From NCBI RefSeq assembly GCF_021646685.1, contig NZ_JAKJHW010000009.1, positions 1 through 64,000 on the forward strand: a stretch of DNA of 64,000 bases. The letters run 5' to 3'. A program made the position numbers and the translations under genes. Source of the DNA: Pseudalkalibacillus salsuginis. GTDB lineage: Bacteria > Bacillota > Bacilli > Bacillales > Fictibacillaceae. Shown here piece by piece: positions 62,864-64,000 of the stretch (the first letter of the stretch is position 1; each line of letters begins with the position of its first letter). The notes beneath the pieces are model-generated. The model had not been told where the DNA came from. It saw only the letters and a program-made list of their open reading frames with translations, and searched no databases.

Positions 62864-64000
62864 CTAGAAAACATTCGGCGAAGCAATCCTTGTATACTTT
62901 ACTTCTTTCCCAACGCCTTTCTTTAAGCCGGGTTCATAATAAAGCCTTTCTACTTCAAGTTCATCAATTCTTTCACTACGACCACTTAAATAATCACCGA
63001 TCCTTTGTTGAGTCGTATCAATCCTTGCAAGGAGACCACCATATCGGATGTCTAAAATTTCCCACCCGAATGGTTTGTTATAAGCCATCCACTGGGATCT
63101 GTGGAGATTCCTCAATTTATCTACTGCATCGTGTAAAAGCTGTAATTCTATTTCAGACGTTTCCGCCAGCTCATCTTTCATATTATTACTATATCTTTCT
63201 ACTAGTTTTAATCCTATTTCACTTTTTACACTTAGTATGGAACATAATGTTGCAGAGAATTCATATAGTGTGCCCCATGTTGACTCTTTTTCCAAATAAG
63301 GTTTTAATTCCTGATATATGGTTTGGTAGTGCTTATTGAAGTCCAGATTTTGTATTTGTTTATCAAATAAACCTAAGAGCGGATCCTGCCATAATAAATA
63401 TTTCGTCGGGCTATCAGGGATCAGTTTATGCCAATCTGCAGCCGGATGCATGTCCATTTTCCCGATCGTCAAAAACGCTTCATAACGGCCTCCTGTACAA
63501 AATTCAAACCGATTCTTCAATTTCTCCTGATCGACTTCATTTGAATATCCATGTTCTGCGAAAAGCTGCAATCCCAAAAGGCCATAATAATAATTGCTTT
63601 CTGCTCCATCATCTCCCCAAAGGGTTGCGAAAACTTCCTTGACCCCTTCTTTTTTGCAAGCATTCAGAGCGGCATTTGTCGTAATAAATGTTTTCTCATG
63701 ATGAATCGTCGGCCCATGCCACGTCCATATCCCACCTGCAAAAACAGGTTTTGATCCAAAATCCGCATGCATCCTGATAAAATTTCTATAAAAATCCTCT
63801 GATTCGTTATAGTAATCCCAATATACAAGTTGAACACCTTCAGGGATGTCCTGCAAAACCTCTTTCGGAACTTGAATATCCAGATCGTAATAGGCATTGG
63901 ATTCTGACCATACACGGAAATACATGTCACTCCAAACCATCGGCTTCAACCTAAGTTTATCGGTTATCTCCTTTACTTTTTCAAGATGCTCTGTCATCAA
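62864..64000 (-). CDS. GH20-like beta-N-acetylhexosaminidase, C-terminal part (cut by window edge)
   Basis: 378 residues visible; the 5' end lies beyond the window, and the apparent TTG at the edge is probably internal. KPMVWSDMYFRVWSESNAYY and FAGGIWTWHGPTIHHEKTFI and VFATLWGDDGAESNYYYGLL match the second half of GH20 enzymes and their C-terminal helical region. It would release GlcNAc or GalNAc from glycans, the substrate class expected for this locus. Whether it is secreted cannot be judged without the N-terminus. Confidence 0.7.
   Translation of the reverse strand: MMTEHLEKVKEITDKLRLKPMVWSDMYFRVWSESNAYYDLDIQVPKEVLQDIPEGVQLVYWDYYNESEDFYRNFIRMHADFGSKPVFAGGIWTWHGPTIHHEKTFITTNAALNACKKEGVKEVFATLWGDDGAESNYYYGLLGLQLFAEHGYSNEVDQEKLKNRFEFCTGGRYEAFLTIGKMDMHPAADWHKLIPDSPTKYLLWQDPLLGLFDKQIQNLDFNKHYQTIYQELKPYLEKESTWGTLYEFSATLCSILSVKSEIGLKLVERYSNNMKDELAETSEIELQLLHDAVDKLRNLHRSQWMAYNKPFGWEILDIRYGGLLARIDTTQQRIGDYLSGRSERIDELEVERLYYEPGLKKGVGKEVKYTRIASPNVF

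Overview
The window is chromosomal DNA from a spore-forming Bacillaceae bacterium (Bacillus/Alkalihalobacillus-like; genus inferred). Support comes from AGGAGG-type ribosome binding sites, frequent GTG/TTG starts, sigma-A type promoters, a GerAB germination permease, a Vpr-like subtilase, a Zur box of the Bacillus type and GntR operators of the TTGTATACAA type. No rRNA, tRNA, CRISPR array, prophage or replication origin was recognised.

Layout. 0.2-3.3 kb: a secreted Vpr-like subtilase. 3.6-15.3 kb: a ten-gene minus-strand operon with an esterase, sugar ABC binding protein, NanE epimerase, RpiR regulator, ROK kinase, two permeases, a DUF4127 protein, a secreted GHL10 glycosidase-like protein and an FAD oxidoreductase. 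It looks like an import-and-catabolism system for a ManNAc- or amino-sugar-containing glycan. A perfect 6 x 52-bp tandem array precedes its last gene. 15.7-25.6 kb: mostly minus-strand single genes (M14 carboxypeptidase, DinB-like, SDR, GNAT, MacB/FtsX-type ABC exporter, Nudix, APH-like kinase). 25.6-27.7 kb: decayed mobile DNA, namely the 5' part of a group II intron and an IS1595-type transposase relic, on either side of a TPR gene. 27.9-29.5 kb: a Zur-controlled AdcA-type zinc lipoprotein.

30.6-44.6 kb holds two organic-acid modules. The first has a flavin reductase, MFS transporter, DUF3311/sodium-solute symporter pair, a LeuC/LeuD relic and a CaiB CoA-transferase, diverging from a GntR regulator and an HMG-CoA lyase. 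The second has TctCBA, a second GntR, an MmgE/PrpD protein and a DASS transporter. Both carry near-identical GTATAC operators placed on their promoters. The second module sits between two copies of the 3' end of the HMG-CoA lyase gene plus its downstream repeat, a scar of insertion or duplication.

45.2 kb: an orphan GerAB. 46.3-64 kb: a long minus-strand operon reading from right to left: GH20-like hydrolase (cut by the window edge), sugar ABC transporter, GHL6-type hydrolase, epimerase-like and DHDPS-like proteins, DUF624, tagatose-bisphosphate aldolase, frameshifted LacC/FruK-type kinase, AgaS-like SIS protein, ROK kinase, ceramidase-like protein, NagB-like, NagA-like and UPF0309 SIS proteins, and the stump of a ROK repressor. 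The best reading is a GalNAc/GlcNAc-glycan utilisation locus running through tagatose 1,6-bisphosphate. Neither ABC importer has its own ATPase, so a shared MsmX-type ATPase elsewhere is expected.

Across the window, intergenic gaps carry a dispersed palindromic repeat built on GTGCC(A/T)GGCAC, often followed by an AATCAAA/TTTGATT palindrome. Some copies act as the likely terminators of neighbouring genes.
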